A stretch of 64,000 nt of DNA from Streptomyces sp. H27-H1 (GTDB taxonomy: Bacteria; Actinomycetota; Actinomycetes; Streptomycetales; Streptomycetaceae): the NCBI RefSeq assembly GCF_026627445.1, contig NZ_JAPNLJ010000009.1, forward strand, positions 62,001 to 126,000. The letters run 5' to 3'. The number at the start of each line of letters is the position of its first letter. Within the stretch, counting starts at the first letter, position 1. The position numbers were made by a program, and so were the translations under genes. This document shows positions 33,822 through 43,628 of this stretch, in pieces. A model generated the notes under the pieces. That model worked only from the letters and a program-made list of their open reading frames with translations. It was not told the DNA's origin and searched no databases.

Positions 33822-34403
33822 TCACCGACCCCGAGCGATCCGGTCCGCAGGAGCTGCTGCTCCCGGGACAGTAGGCGGAGGTGAAGCGGATGCGGGAGCC
33901 GCGGTCCTGGACCGGCTACGGGCTGCCTGCAGTCGCGCGGACGGAGGCGCAACCGTCGCCGACGCGGCGTGAAGGGAATCGGCGGCTTCGCGTAGGGCCG
34001 TGTTCGCCATGCTGAGCGCGTCATCCGTCACACGCGCCGCAGCCTCCCGAGCGTCCCGGGCATCGGGCTGGTCGCGGAGGTGCTCGGTCTGGTTCAGGAA
34101 CGAGAGCTGGTGGGCTACTGCCCCGAGAGCGGATGCCGCCTCGCCGGCAGGCCCTACGGCGGCGGCGAAGCTGGTGATGCCCCGCGCACTGTGGGCCTCT
34201 TGGTCTTGGTCGACGACACGGAAGAGGACCTCGTCACCCAAACCACTGATCAGCGTGCCGAGTTCGGAGATGTGCCGGGCGACGGCGACGCTGTTCGGCG
34301 AGCGGTGGGGGTCTCCGGGTACCGGGAGCTTGCCGCGCTGGGCATCGAAGGCTGAGGCCGTGGCACGCAGGGCCAAGGCTTCGGAGACGGGGGTGTTGTT
34401 CAC
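33822..34403 (-). CDS. Helical accessory protein with shared C-terminal motif
   Basis: 193 residues from GTG 34403; a TTG 12 bases earlier is possible. Helical body (LALRATASAFDAQRGKLPV, VAHQLSFLNQTEHLRDQPD). The end has RLQAARSRSRTAAP and a tail ending DRIARGR. It ends one base before the methyltransferase start. Function unknown. Confidence 0.7.
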   Translation of the reverse strand: MNNTPVSEALALRATASAFDAQRGKLPVPGDPHRSPNSVAVARHISELGTLISGLGDEVLFRVVDQDQEAHSARGITSFAAAVGPAGEAASALGAVAHQLSFLNQTEHLRDQPDARDAREAAARVTDDALSMANTALREAADSLHAASATVAPPSARLQAARSRSRTAAPASASPPPTVPGAAAPADRIARGR

Positions 34404-34447
34404 GGTGAATCCCAAGGAAGAGGACGAGCGACGGAAGGGGGGAGGGT

Positions 34448-35617
34448 TCAGCCGTGTCCGCGCGAGGGCGGTCGCACGGCGGCCGGGCTGGGGGCAGAGC
34501 CAGGCCGGGCCGAGGACGGCAAGACTGAGCGCGGTGTGCTGCGGGCGAGCGCCGCGTGCACCTGCGCAGGGGGCGGCCCGGTTGGCGAGGGAGCCGGGGC
34601 CGTCGGCGTCGGTGCGGGGCGGCCGTTCGCCGCCTGCCAGCGGGCACGCACTTCATCGAGTGGACCGAGTGCGTGCAACGCGTGATTGATGAGCCGCCCG
34701 GGGGCCAGAGCCTCGTTCTCCGCCAAGGCCCGGATGGCACGCGCTGAGGTCGCCGCCGTGCGGGTGACCGACGAGCGCATCACCAGCTCGCCGAGCCATT
34801 CGGCGCTGCCTGGACCCACGCCGTCGCAGATGGCGGCGAGCTGATCGCTGGACAGCGTTCCGTCGGCCAGAAGCCCACGCCGCTGGGCCTCCCAGAGCAA
34901 GGTGACCCGATCGATGGGCTCACCCCGGTGGTGCAGCGCGCCAAGGCAGCGGTAGAGCTGCCCGTGGGCGGGGTCGGCGAAGTCGCCAGGCCGCAGCCAG
35001 CCGACTACCTCGTCCATGGCCGTCGGTTGCTCAGCGAGGACGGCTAGAAGGAACCGCTCGTCCTCGGCGACATGGTCGGCCCGAACCGGCTGTGGCACGG
35101 CCGGGACGGTGGCCGGCGGAGTAGCAGGCGCGACCGGGCGTGGTTCGGTACCCCACCGCTGTGCGAGATCGCTGAGCACGCCGGTAAGGACGTCCGCGTA
35201 ATGCAGGGCTCCCGCGACTTCGCCTTGCAGGGCGTCGGCGCGAGCAGCCTGGTGAAGGCGGATCGCGTGTTCCGTGATACTGCGATGGATCGCGCCCTCC
35301 AGCACCATGCGGCCGTATACCGGAGCGTGCGCGGGACGCGGGCAGGCCGAGATCAGGGTGTGGGCGTACACCGCGGTCAGCCCCCGTACGTGGCTGCTGG
35401 CCTCGGCGACCGCATCGGTCACCCATGACAGCGGTACGGACTCTTCGGCCAACGCGGGGTGGTTGTCGTCCCGGAGCTTGCGCAACGCGGTGAACAGCGC
35501 CTGGTGGACGGGCCGGTAGAAGTGATCCGGCGCGAGCCAGTCAAGGTGCGAGAGCTGACCCGGGTCGAGCAGCACGGAACCGAGCACCGCCTGCTCCGCC
35601 CCCAGCAGCGGGTTCAT
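34448..35617 (-). CDS. Protein with two DnaB N-terminal domains and no helicase domain
   Basis: 389 residues; ATG 35617 overlaps the preceding gene as ATGA. Two copies of the DnaB N-terminal fold: residues about 5-120 (AEQAVLGSVLLDPGQLSHLD, DHFYRPVHQALFTALRKL) and about 185-300 (EDERFLLAVLAEQPTAMDE, DFADPAHGQLYRCLGAL). No P-loop or RecA domain follows. In DnaB this domain binds primase and loaders, so the protein may interfere with or recruit replication partners. The end is QVHAALARSTPRS plus tail. Confidence 0.85.
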   Translation of the reverse strand: MNPLLGAEQAVLGSVLLDPGQLSHLDWLAPDHFYRPVHQALFTALRKLRDDNHPALAEESVPLSWVTDAVAEASSHVRGLTAVYAHTLISACPRPAHAPVYGRMVLEGAIHRSITEHAIRLHQAARADALQGEVAGALHYADVLTGVLSDLAQRWGTEPRPVAPATPPATVPAVPQPVRADHVAEDERFLLAVLAEQPTAMDEVVGWLRPGDFADPAHGQLYRCLGALHHRGEPIDRVTLLWEAQRRGLLADGTLSSDQLAAICDGVGPGSAEWLGELVMRSSVTRTAATSARAIRALAENEALAPGRLINHALHALGPLDEVRARWQAANGRPAPTPTAPAPSPTGPPPAQVHAALARSTPRSVLPSSARPGSAPSPAAVRPPSRGHG

Positions 35618-35844
35618 CGCTGCCCCCCTGCATCGGAAGCGGGAGGTTCGCTCTCCCGGGCGCGGAGGTCGGCGACCGTCTGGTCGGCGGCGACCATCGC
35701 CTGGGCGAAACGGTCCAGCGTGCTCGTGAACGTGGGATCGGAGGCGAGTATCGAGCCGGCCCCGCTGACCAACCACCACTGCCCGTCGCGCAGAACGACC
35801 GGCGAGCGTACGAACCGCCCGGGACGCGGTGTGGGCGCGCTCAT
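35614..35844 (-). CDS. Hypothetical protein, 76 aa
   Basis: ATG 35844; overlaps both neighbours by four bases. WWLVSGAGSILASDPTFTST then a helical end (LDRFAQAMVAADQTVADLRA). No family recognised. The tight coupling places it in the transfer operon. Confidence 0.7.
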   Translation of the reverse strand: MSAPTPRPGRFVRSPVVLRDGQWWLVSGAGSILASDPTFTSTLDRFAQAMVAADQTVADLRARESEPPASDAGGQR

Positions 35845-37629
35845 GCCGACAACCCGAAGTCGTCACGGCCGTGGGTCTTCGCGATGGCCCGTTCGGTGAT
35901 CGCCTTCGTCGCACGGGCTGAAGCCGGGCCGACCACCTTGGCGGACGGCTCCTTGTACCAAGGCCGGAGATCGAGCATGGCGACCCGGATTCCGGTGGCC
36001 AGGAGCAGCGCCTTGCCCTTGGGCAGGGCACGGATCGCATCGGGCGGCAGGATTCGCTCGGTGCGCATGCTCACCGAGGTGGACTTGCCGCCGTCGCTGG
36101 TCGACACCGAGGTGGTCTGCACGTCGTGGTCGCCGACCTGCCTGCTGAGCCGGTCGGCGAAGTCCGCGTCGTCGATGCCCGAACCGATGATCTTGACGGT
36201 GGCCGCAGACCAGAGTGCGTCCATGCCGGCCTCGCCCCAGCACCGCTGACCCTGCCGGTAGGACTGCAGGATCGTCATCGGGATAACGCCTCGACTGCCC
36301 AAGTGGCTGTACAGGTCAGGGAGATCCGAGATTTTGCAGACGTTCGCAGCTTCGTCGAGGATGCACAGGGCGGGAGGATCGAGCCGTCCGCCGGAACACT
36401 CGGCGACGACCACGGCCGCTCGCATCACGGCGTCGGCCGCCGCGGCGATGATCGCGCTCGCGCTGCCGCCGCCGTCCTTGCTCAGTAGGTACAGGGTGTC
36501 GCGGGACGTGGCGAAGGCGAAGGGCTTGAACTCGGGGAGATCTTTGACGGGCGTGACCCAGGCTGCGACGCCCGGGTCGAGCAGACAGCTCGCGTACTGC
36601 CGCGCGGTCTCATAGATGCCGTCGCGGGTCTCGGTCGCGCCGGAGACAGTGCCCTGAAGCTGGGCGGCCACCGCGTCGTGGCCGGCATCGGTGAGCAGGT
36701 CGACCGGGGTCCGGTCGGCGGGGGAGGCGAGCCAGGCCAGGACATCGGTAATCGGGCGCCGGTGGCTGGCGGCAGCGAGGAACAGCGCGCCGAGGGTGTT
36801 ACTCGCGGCGGTGGACCAGAAGTCGGAGCCGTTCGACTCGTCCACGCTGGCGGCGACGAAGTGCCCAGCCAAACGTTTCGCCCCGGCCAGGTCGCGGGCG
36901 TCGGCCAGGATGTCCCACCACATCTCGCGCGGGTGGTGGGCGATCTGCTGAGGGTCGAGGGTCCAGATCGTGCCGACCTCGGCCCGAGCGTCCACCGTCG
37001 CGGTGAAGGCGTCATTCGCGGCCTTGTTACTGGTGAGCAGGACCGGGCCGGGCGCCGCGAGAATCGCGGGGATCGCGAGTCCGGAGGTCTTACCGCTTCG
37101 CGGAGCCATGATCGCGACGATCACGTCCTCCCAGGACGCGCGGACATTGGCCCGCCCCGGAGAGAGGGTGCCGAGAAGGATGCCGCGGTCAGCAGGAGCG
37201 ACCTCTTTTACACTCCCGGCCGCTCAAGGACGGCCGCAGGCTCCTGGCCTTGGCGGTGATCTCCTTGTCCAGCAGCGGAGCGAGGTCGGCCTTCCGGGCG
37301 AGGCCGTTCTTCGGGCCGCCGCGCAACCTCATGCACAGCACCAGGCCGAGGATGGTGAGGCAGACGGACAGCAGGCCGGGGACGATCCGCGCGCCGACCA
37401 GCAGGGCGGTGGGGCTCAGGTTCGACCACAGCACATCGGGGTGAAGCAGCGCATCCGTGGCCCTGAAGGGAATCCAGGCCCCGCTCCCGAAAAACGAGTT
37501 GGTGAGATTCCCGCTCAACCAGGCCAGCGAACCAAAGGCGAGCGCGATGCCGAGCAGGCCGAAGAGGAGGTAGAGAAGCGCGTCCGAACCGGTGGTGGTC
37601 GAGGGCGCGCTGGTGCGGGGTGCGGGCAT
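35841..37629 (-). pseudogene. VirD4/TraG-like coupling protein, split by a +1 frameshift
   Basis: The N-terminal frame (from ATG 37629) has two membrane helices (ALLYLLFGLLGIALAFGSL, PGLLSVCLTILGLVLCM) and reaches KARSLRPSLSG. The second frame gives EVAPADRGILLGTLSPGRAN, then Walker A APRSGKTSG, Walker B ALCILDEAANV and the TraM-recognition region. The join is at TTTT 37206-37209 (A-run on the coding strand); a +1 shift there gives one continuous protein of about 595 residues. It would link the relaxosome to the secretion channel. If truly broken, the element cannot transfer unaided. Confidence 0.85.
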
Positions 37630-37662
37630 GGTGAGTCCTGGGAGTGAGCGCAGGTGAGTGAT

Positions 37663-37698
37663 AGAGGGCGGGGCGCGTGCGGCTCTTCTGCTGGTCAT
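37663..37698 (-). other. Conserved upstream start: MTSRRAARAPP
   Basis: ATG 37698 with a ribosome site upstream encodes MTSRRAARAPP and continues in frame into the coupling protein. A near-identical start (MTSRRAPRAPPPP) with its own ribosome site lies upstream of the SCO6880-family gene (56276), there in a different frame. Likely a leader peptide shared by the two transfer genes. Confidence 0.5.
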
Positions 37699-38278
37699 CG
37701 AGACGCTTCCTGTTCGGGATGGGAGTTGGCGGCCGCGCTGTCGGGGAGCTTGGGGCGGCTGGGGCTCGTTGATGCCTCTACGGATCTGGCGCGCTGGTGG
37801 TGGTCGATCACGGCCTCTGCCTTGAAGGGGGAGTAGCGAACTGCAACCCGGGGCTCGGGCTGGCAGAGAGACGATCCACAGAATCCGCGATTTGGCCTGG
37901 CCGGAATCCGCTGGTAGAAGCCCAGGGCAACACCGTGGCGTTAGCTTCGTGAGCGGCTGTTGTGGCAGTGGTCGAGACTTTCGAACGGGCGGCAGCAGCC
38001 CATATAGCCCACGGAAGAAGCAGCAGAGAGGGTCGGTTGCGACATCTGGGACGGATCTTTTTATACCCGGCCCATCCGGCTTGGGCGCATCCCACCACCA
38101 CCGCCGCGAGTCCGGTGAAACCCTGTCAACGTGTGTTGTTACTCCCGTAGCATTCGTCCCAGGTGGGGCGTGCTGTCCGGAGCGGGTGAGCGCACGTAGT
38201 GGTCCCTCTGAGTCGGGGAGCGCGTCCGCCCGGTTTCACCGAGGCGTCGGGACGGTCACGTTCCGGAGGAACGCCGTC
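37699..38278. other. Intergenic region between transfer genes and defence operon
   Basis: No gene supported in 580 bases. It holds the repeat element B (37873-37917), the leader start of the coupling protein, and the promoter region of the right-facing defence operon, whose first gene has CGGAGGA at 38263-38269. Confidence 0.55.
37873..37917 (-). repeat. Intergenic repeat element B
   Basis: Same length and ends as element A: GATCC, CCGCGATTTGG, GGTAG. It lies about 175 bases upstream of the leader start of the coupling protein. Confidence 0.6.
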
Positions 38279-39781
38279 ATGGGGAAGCAGAACCGGGCAC
38301 ACATGAAGTACGACATCGCCGCCCCCGAACCTGCCGGAATGGTGGCCTCGCTCAGCTCTCTGGGTTACTCGTTGCCGGCCGCCGTCGCCGACCTCGTGGA
38401 CAACAGCATGTCGGTCGAGGCCCGGACCATCGAGGTGGAGTTCACCTGGGCCGGAGCCGACTCGTGGATCGCGGTGGTCGACGATGGCTGGGGCATGACC
38501 GTCAAGGAACTTGTCAGCGCCATGACGGTGGCCGCCCGCGGTCCCGCGACTCCACGGTCAGCCACCGATCTGGGTCGGTTCGGCGTCGGCCTCAAGTCCG
38601 CCTCTTTCTCCCAGGCCAGACAGCTCACCGTGAGTTCGGCCAAGGCCGGCGGACAGTGGCACACGCGAACCTGGGACCTCGACGTCGTCGAACAGTCCGG
38701 CCAGTGGCGGCTGCTCCACGGCGCGGACACCGACACTGCTGTCGTGCTGGACCGGCTCCGCGCGGATGCCGACCACGGCACGATCGTCCTCTGGCGGCGG
38801 CTCAACGGATACCACGCCGCCAACGTCAGCACCGGTGACGAGCGAACCCAGAAACAGTTCTACGCCGAGGTGGCACGCACCCAGTCGCACCTCGGCATGG
38901 TCTTCGCCCGGTTCCTCGCCGGTGCCCGGCGCCGTGACCTGAGGATCCGAGGGAACGCGGTGAGACCCTGGGACCCCTTCCTGCGTAACCACCCGTCGGT
39001 GCAACCCCTCCAGCCCGAGGAACTCCCACTGAGCGGCGGTCTGGTGAGGGTCGAGGCGTTCATCCTGCCAGGTGCCCACCGTCTCACCTCAGAGGAGTAC
39101 GACCAGGCTGCCGGTCCTGAAGGGTGGCTCGACCAGCAGGGCTTCTACGTGTATCGACGGAACCGACTGATCCTGGCCGGTGACTGGCTGGGGCAACGTG
39201 GGATGCGCCGTGAGGAGAAGTACAACCTTGCACGTATCGCCGTCGACATTCCGGCCGAGACGGACGCTGAGTGGAGCGTCGACGTGAGGAAGTCGAGCGT
39301 CGTCCCGCCCGTCGCGCTCCGGACGCATCTAAACCGCATCGCGCGTAAAGCCCGGTCGACCGCCGCGGACGTGCTCCGGCACCGGGGACAGGTTGCTGCC
39401 CGTACCCACGGAGACCCTCTCTCGTACGCGTGGCTTGTACGTCGTTCCGAGGACAAGGTCACCTGCAAGATCAACCGCAGCCACCCGCTGGTTCAGGTTG
39501 CCACACGGCCGGGTGGAAACAGCAGCGCTGACGTGCGCGCGTTGATCCGTCTCCTCGAGGAGACGATCCCCGTCACCGCGCTGCGTGTGATGCACGAGAC
39601 CGACAGCAGTGACGACCCGGAACCGTTCGGCGGCCCGGGCCCGGCCGACGACGCGGCGATCGAGGTTGCGCAGCGCATCTACGAGTCCCTGGTCACGGCC
39701 GGCCGTTCGCCGTCTGCGGCCAAGGAACGTCTGCGGACCATGCCGCCCTTTGACCAACTGCAAGGCTTCTGGAGTAGATGA
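38279..39781 (+). CDS. MORC/MutL-like GHKL ATPase
   Basis: 500 residues from ATG 38279. The Bergerat ATP-binding motifs are all present: N box AVADLVDNSMS (Asn42), G1 DDGWGM (68-73) and G2 GRFGVGLKSASF (about 100-113). A transducer-like domain follows (DWLGQRGMRREEKYNLARIA). Prokaryotic MORC-type ATPases occur in restriction-modification operons with Z1, DUF4420 and AIPR genes, as described by Iyer, Abhiman and Aravind (2008). It probably clamps DNA in an ATP-dependent way. First gene of the operon. Confidence 0.93.
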   Translation: MGKQNRAHMKYDIAAPEPAGMVASLSSLGYSLPAAVADLVDNSMSVEARTIEVEFTWAGADSWIAVVDDGWGMTVKELVSAMTVAARGPATPRSATDLGRFGVGLKSASFSQARQLTVSSAKAGGQWHTRTWDLDVVEQSGQWRLLHGADTDTAVVLDRLRADADHGTIVLWRRLNGYHAANVSTGDERTQKQFYAEVARTQSHLGMVFARFLAGARRRDLRIRGNAVRPWDPFLRNHPSVQPLQPEELPLSGGLVRVEAFILPGAHRLTSEEYDQAAGPEGWLDQQGFYVYRRNRLILAGDWLGQRGMRREEKYNLARIAVDIPAETDAEWSVDVRKSSVVPPVALRTHLNRIARKARSTAADVLRHRGQVAARTHGDPLSYAWLVRRSEDKVTCKINRSHPLVQVATRPGGNSSADVRALIRLLEETIPVTALRVMHETDSSDDPEPFGGPGPADDAAIEVAQRIYESLVTAGRSPSAAKERLRTMPPFDQLQGFWSR

Positions 39782-39843
39782 CAGAGTGTCAGTGACCATC
39801 CATAAGCTCTCAGTCCCCGACTTCGCCTGACCGGAGGTTTCAC

Positions 39844-42612
39844 ATGAGCGACATTCCCGACGACCCGATGGCCAAGGCCAGGCGCCTGGTTCTCAGTTTC
39901 CTGCCCCAGGATCGGCAGCCCAAGTCCGAGGAGATCCACAACGCGGTCAACAGCATCTACGGCATGCTGGCGGCGCAGGGTGCGCCCGTTGACCGGGATC
40001 AGCTGGTCAAGGAGATCGAGGCCCTGACTGTGGTGTTCCAGGAGCGATCTCTCGCTCTCACCGAGGGCGAGGGGCACGAACCCTGGCTGCCCGAAGCGAA
40101 GAACGACCGAGACTGGGACTTCTGGGAGCGCTACCGCAGGTACCTCGAGGACGTCGTCAGCCTCCCGCCCGGGGTCGTGCGTCGGCTGGACCAGAGCTCG
40201 GACGACGTGCTGAGCCAGCTGGAGGATCCACGCCGTACCGGACCGTGGCGTCGCAGGGGCCTGGTCATCGGCCAGGTGCAGTCCGGAAAGACCGGGCAGT
40301 ACATCGGGCTCACGGCGAAGGCGGTGGACGCCGGATACCGCTTCATCGTGGTGCTCGCGGGTATCCACAACGACCTCCGAAGTCAGACACAGCTACGGAT
40401 CGACGAGGGGCTCCTGGGCTTCGACACCCAGAACCAGAGCCGCTCGGACGAGAACGGGCGGTCTCGCGCCATAGGCGTGGGCAAGATGCCGTTGGTGAAG
40501 AAACTCAAGATCGCCTCACCCACCAACAGCGGCGAGAAGGGGGACTTCGGTCTGGCGACGGCGAAGGCGATCAACTTTCCCCTTGGGGACTTCCCCGTCG
40601 TTCTCGTCGTCAAGAAGCACTACAAGATCCTTGAATACGTACGCCAGTGGGTGCTGGACGTGCACGGCGTCGAGGACGAGAACGGCGCCAAGGTCATCAG
40701 CGACCTCCCGCTGTTCGTTATCGACGACGAAGCCGACAATGCCTCCATCAACACCGTGCGTGACCCGGAGGCTGACCCGACCAAGACCAACGCGGCCATC
40801 CGGAAGCTCATGAAGAGCTTCGACAAGTCGGCCTACGTGGGCTATACGGCCACGCCGTTCGCCAACATCTACATCGACCCCGAGGCGGACAACTCCGAGG
40901 CGGGCGAGGACCTCTTCCCCGCCAGCTTCATCCGCAGCCTGCCGTCCCCGTCGAACTACCTCGGCCCCGAGCGGGTCTTCGGGCTCCAGGTGGAGGACGA
41001 GGACGAGGCCGACGTTCAGGCCCTGCCGCTCGTTCGCCACGTGGACGACAGTGACGCCTGGCTCCCCTCCAGTCACAAGTCGGGCGACGCTCCCACCGGA
41101 GACCTCCCTGACTCCCTACGTGACGCGATCCTCTCGTTCGTGCTCACCTGCGCCGCCCGCCGGGCCCGGGGGCAGACGAAGGTCCACAACTCGATGCTGG
41201 TGCACGTCACCCGTTTCACCGCCGTCCAGCACCTGGTGCGGGAGCAGGTGCTGGACTACCGGCACCTCATCGAGGACATGATGCGAGATCGCTACGGAAA
41301 GGGGCCGGAGATCCGTGAGGAGTTCCGCGTCCTCTGGGAGCGGGACTTCGGTCCCACCACGGACTGCTTCGAACCCGAGCAGGCCGAGCGCCTGACCTGG
41401 GACCAGGTTTCCGACCAGATCCTTCCGGCTCTTCGGAAGATCCAGGTCAAGACCGTGAACGGCTCCTCCAAAGATGCACTCGACTACTACGACAACCGCA
41501 GGAGCGGCCTCTCGGTGATCGCCATCGGAGGCCAGAAGCTCTCCCGAGGTCTCACTCTGGAGGGCCTGACGGTCAGCTACTATCTGCGGCCGTCGAAGAC
41601 GTACGACACGCTGTTGCAGATGGGCCGGTGGTTCGGGTACCGCCCCGGCTACGAGGACCTGTGCCGCCTCTACACCATGCCGGCCCTCGAGGACGCCTAC
41701 GTGGAGGTCACGGCCGCCACGGACGAACTACGCAGGGAGGTCGAGGAGATGGCGACGCTCGGACTCACTCCGACGCAGTTCGGCCTCAAGGTGCGGTCCT
41801 CCTCTCTCAAACTTACCGTGACCGCACCCAACAAGATGCGGAACAGCACGAAGATCACGCTGAGTTACTCCGGCGAGGGGCCGGAAACCGTGATCTTCAA
41901 GCTCGCCAAGAGCACCGTCGAGCACAACTTCCAGGCCCTGGAAACGCTCATCCACCGCATGGACACGATTACCGAGCCAATCCCGGCCGAGACGCCGAAC
42001 GGCAAGGTCAGGTGGAACGGCGTGCCGGCAGAGATCATCTCCGAGTTCCTGAACGCCTACGAGACCGACCGTATGGCCCAGCGTGTCCGACCGAGGCTGA
42101 TCGCGAAGTACGTGGACCAGTGCACGAAGGTCGGAGAGCTTGGCAGTTGGACGGTCTGTCTGGTCGGCAGCACGAGGTCAGAGCTGCCACCTCACGAAAT
42201 CGCCGGGCACACGGTCGGCCTCGTGAAGCGTGGGCCGCTTAACCCCAAGTACAGGGCCGAGGGCCGTTACACGATCCGCAGGGTACTCAGCCCGCCGGAC
42301 GAGATGATCGGCCTCGACCCCGACCAGAAGGATGCCGCCCGCAAGGCCGCTGAGCGGGCGGCGAAGGAGAAAGAGACGCTCAAGACGCCGGCCGGGCCGT
42401 ACATCCGACGACAGCGGCGTACCGACCAGGGGCTGCTGCTCGTCTACCCCATCGTGGTGCCGGACGCGTCCGAGACCGGCCAGTCGACTCCACTCGTGGG
42501 ATTCCAGCTGAGCTTTCCGCACTCCGAGTACCAGTCCAAGACCGAGTACGAGGCCAACTCCGTCTGGCTGCAGGAGGACATCTACACCAAGGACGAGGAG
42601 GACGACGCGTGA
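39844..42612 (+). CDS. Z1-domain P-loop ATPase of restriction system
   Basis: 922 residues. Walker A is GQVQSGKT (143-150), Walker B is VIDDEAD (about 292-298), and GYTATPFANI matches motif III of superfamily II. QKLSRGLTLEGLTVSYYLRP is a late helicase-like motif. The Z1 domain (PF10593) is the name for this group, found beside DUF4420 and AIPR genes. The ATG has GGAGG upstream; 62 bases separate it from the ATPase gene. It likely translocates on or remodels DNA for the nuclease. Confidence 0.92.
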   Translation: MSDIPDDPMAKARRLVLSFLPQDRQPKSEEIHNAVNSIYGMLAAQGAPVDRDQLVKEIEALTVVFQERSLALTEGEGHEPWLPEAKNDRDWDFWERYRRYLEDVVSLPPGVVRRLDQSSDDVLSQLEDPRRTGPWRRRGLVIGQVQSGKTGQYIGLTAKAVDAGYRFIVVLAGIHNDLRSQTQLRIDEGLLGFDTQNQSRSDENGRSRAIGVGKMPLVKKLKIASPTNSGEKGDFGLATAKAINFPLGDFPVVLVVKKHYKILEYVRQWVLDVHGVEDENGAKVISDLPLFVIDDEADNASINTVRDPEADPTKTNAAIRKLMKSFDKSAYVGYTATPFANIYIDPEADNSEAGEDLFPASFIRSLPSPSNYLGPERVFGLQVEDEDEADVQALPLVRHVDDSDAWLPSSHKSGDAPTGDLPDSLRDAILSFVLTCAARRARGQTKVHNSMLVHVTRFTAVQHLVREQVLDYRHLIEDMMRDRYGKGPEIREEFRVLWERDFGPTTDCFEPEQAERLTWDQVSDQILPALRKIQVKTVNGSSKDALDYYDNRRSGLSVIAIGGQKLSRGLTLEGLTVSYYLRPSKTYDTLLQMGRWFGYRPGYEDLCRLYTMPALEDAYVEVTAATDELRREVEEMATLGLTPTQFGLKVRSSSLKLTVTAPNKMRNSTKITLSYSGEGPETVIFKLAKSTVEHNFQALETLIHRMDTITEPIPAETPNGKVRWNGVPAEIISEFLNAYETDRMAQRVRPRLIAKYVDQCTKVGELGSWTVCLVGSTRSELPPHEIAGHTVGLVKRGPLNPKYRAEGRYTIRRVLSPPDEMIGLDPDQKDAARKAAERAAKEKETLKTPAGPYIRRQRRTDQGLLLVYPIVVPDASETGQSTPLVGFQLSFPHSEYQSKTEYEANSVWLQEDIYTKDEEDDA

Positions 42613-43628
42613 CGGTCACCAGCGTCACTGAGGACGAATGGCGGGAGCTGGAAAGTCCGCAGGACACCCCGGGCCGCTCCAGTATCCGCATGTACCCGGA
42701 CTCCCCCCTCGACATCTTCCTCTCGGTCGCCCACCCCGGTCGGCAGCGCATGCTGGTCCTCCGTACGGACGCGCGTTCTGCGGATCCCGTGGTGCGGTCG
42801 GTCGGTCGCCTGCCCCGGGCTGCCGGGATCGAGATGAGCCTGAGCGCGGTGTCCCGCCTGGAGTACGAGCTGCAGGTGATCTTGACCGAGAAGGCTCTGC
42901 GGGAGGTGTTCAACCCGCTGGTGGCCGACGTGGCAGCCACCGCCCAGGCGGCGTCAGGAGCTGCTGACGCCCTGAGCGCCGCCGTGGCACGCTTCGGTAG
43001 GTGGCAAGACCTGCTGCGCGTCGTCGGCACGGACGGGCTCAGTGTCGAGGCGCGGCGTGGGTTGTACGGCGAACTCCTTCTGCTGGGGGACACTCTGATC
43101 GCGGAGCTCTCCCAGTCCGAGGCGGTCGACGCCTGGACCGGCCCCACGGGGGCCAACCAGGACTTCCAGCTGCCGGACGTGGCCATCGAGACAAAGGCCA
43201 GCACCTCCAAGCGGCCCCGGAACATCAGGATCGCGAGTGAGCGGCAGCTGGACGACACCGGCACCCCGGCCCTTCTTCTCGCCCTCGCACAGTTGGACGA
43301 GCGGCGGGGAGGTTCTGGCGAGAGTCTGAACCGACGCGTCGAACACATCCGGCAACAGCTCACCAACTCCGCAGCTCGTGTCCGATTCGACGGCCTACTC
43401 ATCCAGGCCGGATACCTGCCGGCGCACCGTGATCGCTACGACGAGCCCCGGTACACCGTGCGGGACCTGCGCTTCTGGCACGTGCGGGAGGGTTTCCCCA
43501 GGCTGACCGAGTCCGACCTCCCCGAGGGAGTCGGTGACTGCTCGTACCACGTGAGTACCTCGGGGCTGGACGCCTTCCGTGCCCAGATCGACGAGGTACG
43601 GGAGATGATCGGTGGGGCCGATGGCTGA
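42609..43628 (+). CDS. PD-(D/E)XK motif protein (DUF4420)
   Basis: 339 residues; GTG overlaps the Z1 stop (GTGA). The nuclease core is NQDFQLPDVAIETKAST (Asp, then Glu-x-Lys), at about residues 182-198. This fits PF14390, which was predicted to be the restriction nuclease of MORC-type systems. The Ala-rich helix before it (AATAQAASGAADALS) is a linker. It is probably the DNA-cutting subunit. Confidence 0.88.
   Translation: MTVTSVTEDEWRELESPQDTPGRSSIRMYPDSPLDIFLSVAHPGRQRMLVLRTDARSADPVVRSVGRLPRAAGIEMSLSAVSRLEYELQVILTEKALREVFNPLVADVAATAQAASGAADALSAAVARFGRWQDLLRVVGTDGLSVEARRGLYGELLLLGDTLIAELSQSEAVDAWTGPTGANQDFQLPDVAIETKASTSKRPRNIRIASERQLDDTGTPALLLALAQLDERRGGSGESLNRRVEHIRQQLTNSAARVRFDGLLIQAGYLPAHRDRYDEPRYTVRDLRFWHVREGFPRLTESDLPEGVGDCSYHVSTSGLDAFRAQIDEVREMIGGADG

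Noticed and set aside
37808..38101. Possible 97-residue gene on the minus strand
   Set aside because: Composition is unlike neighbouring genes, no ribosome site, and it overlaps repeat element B.
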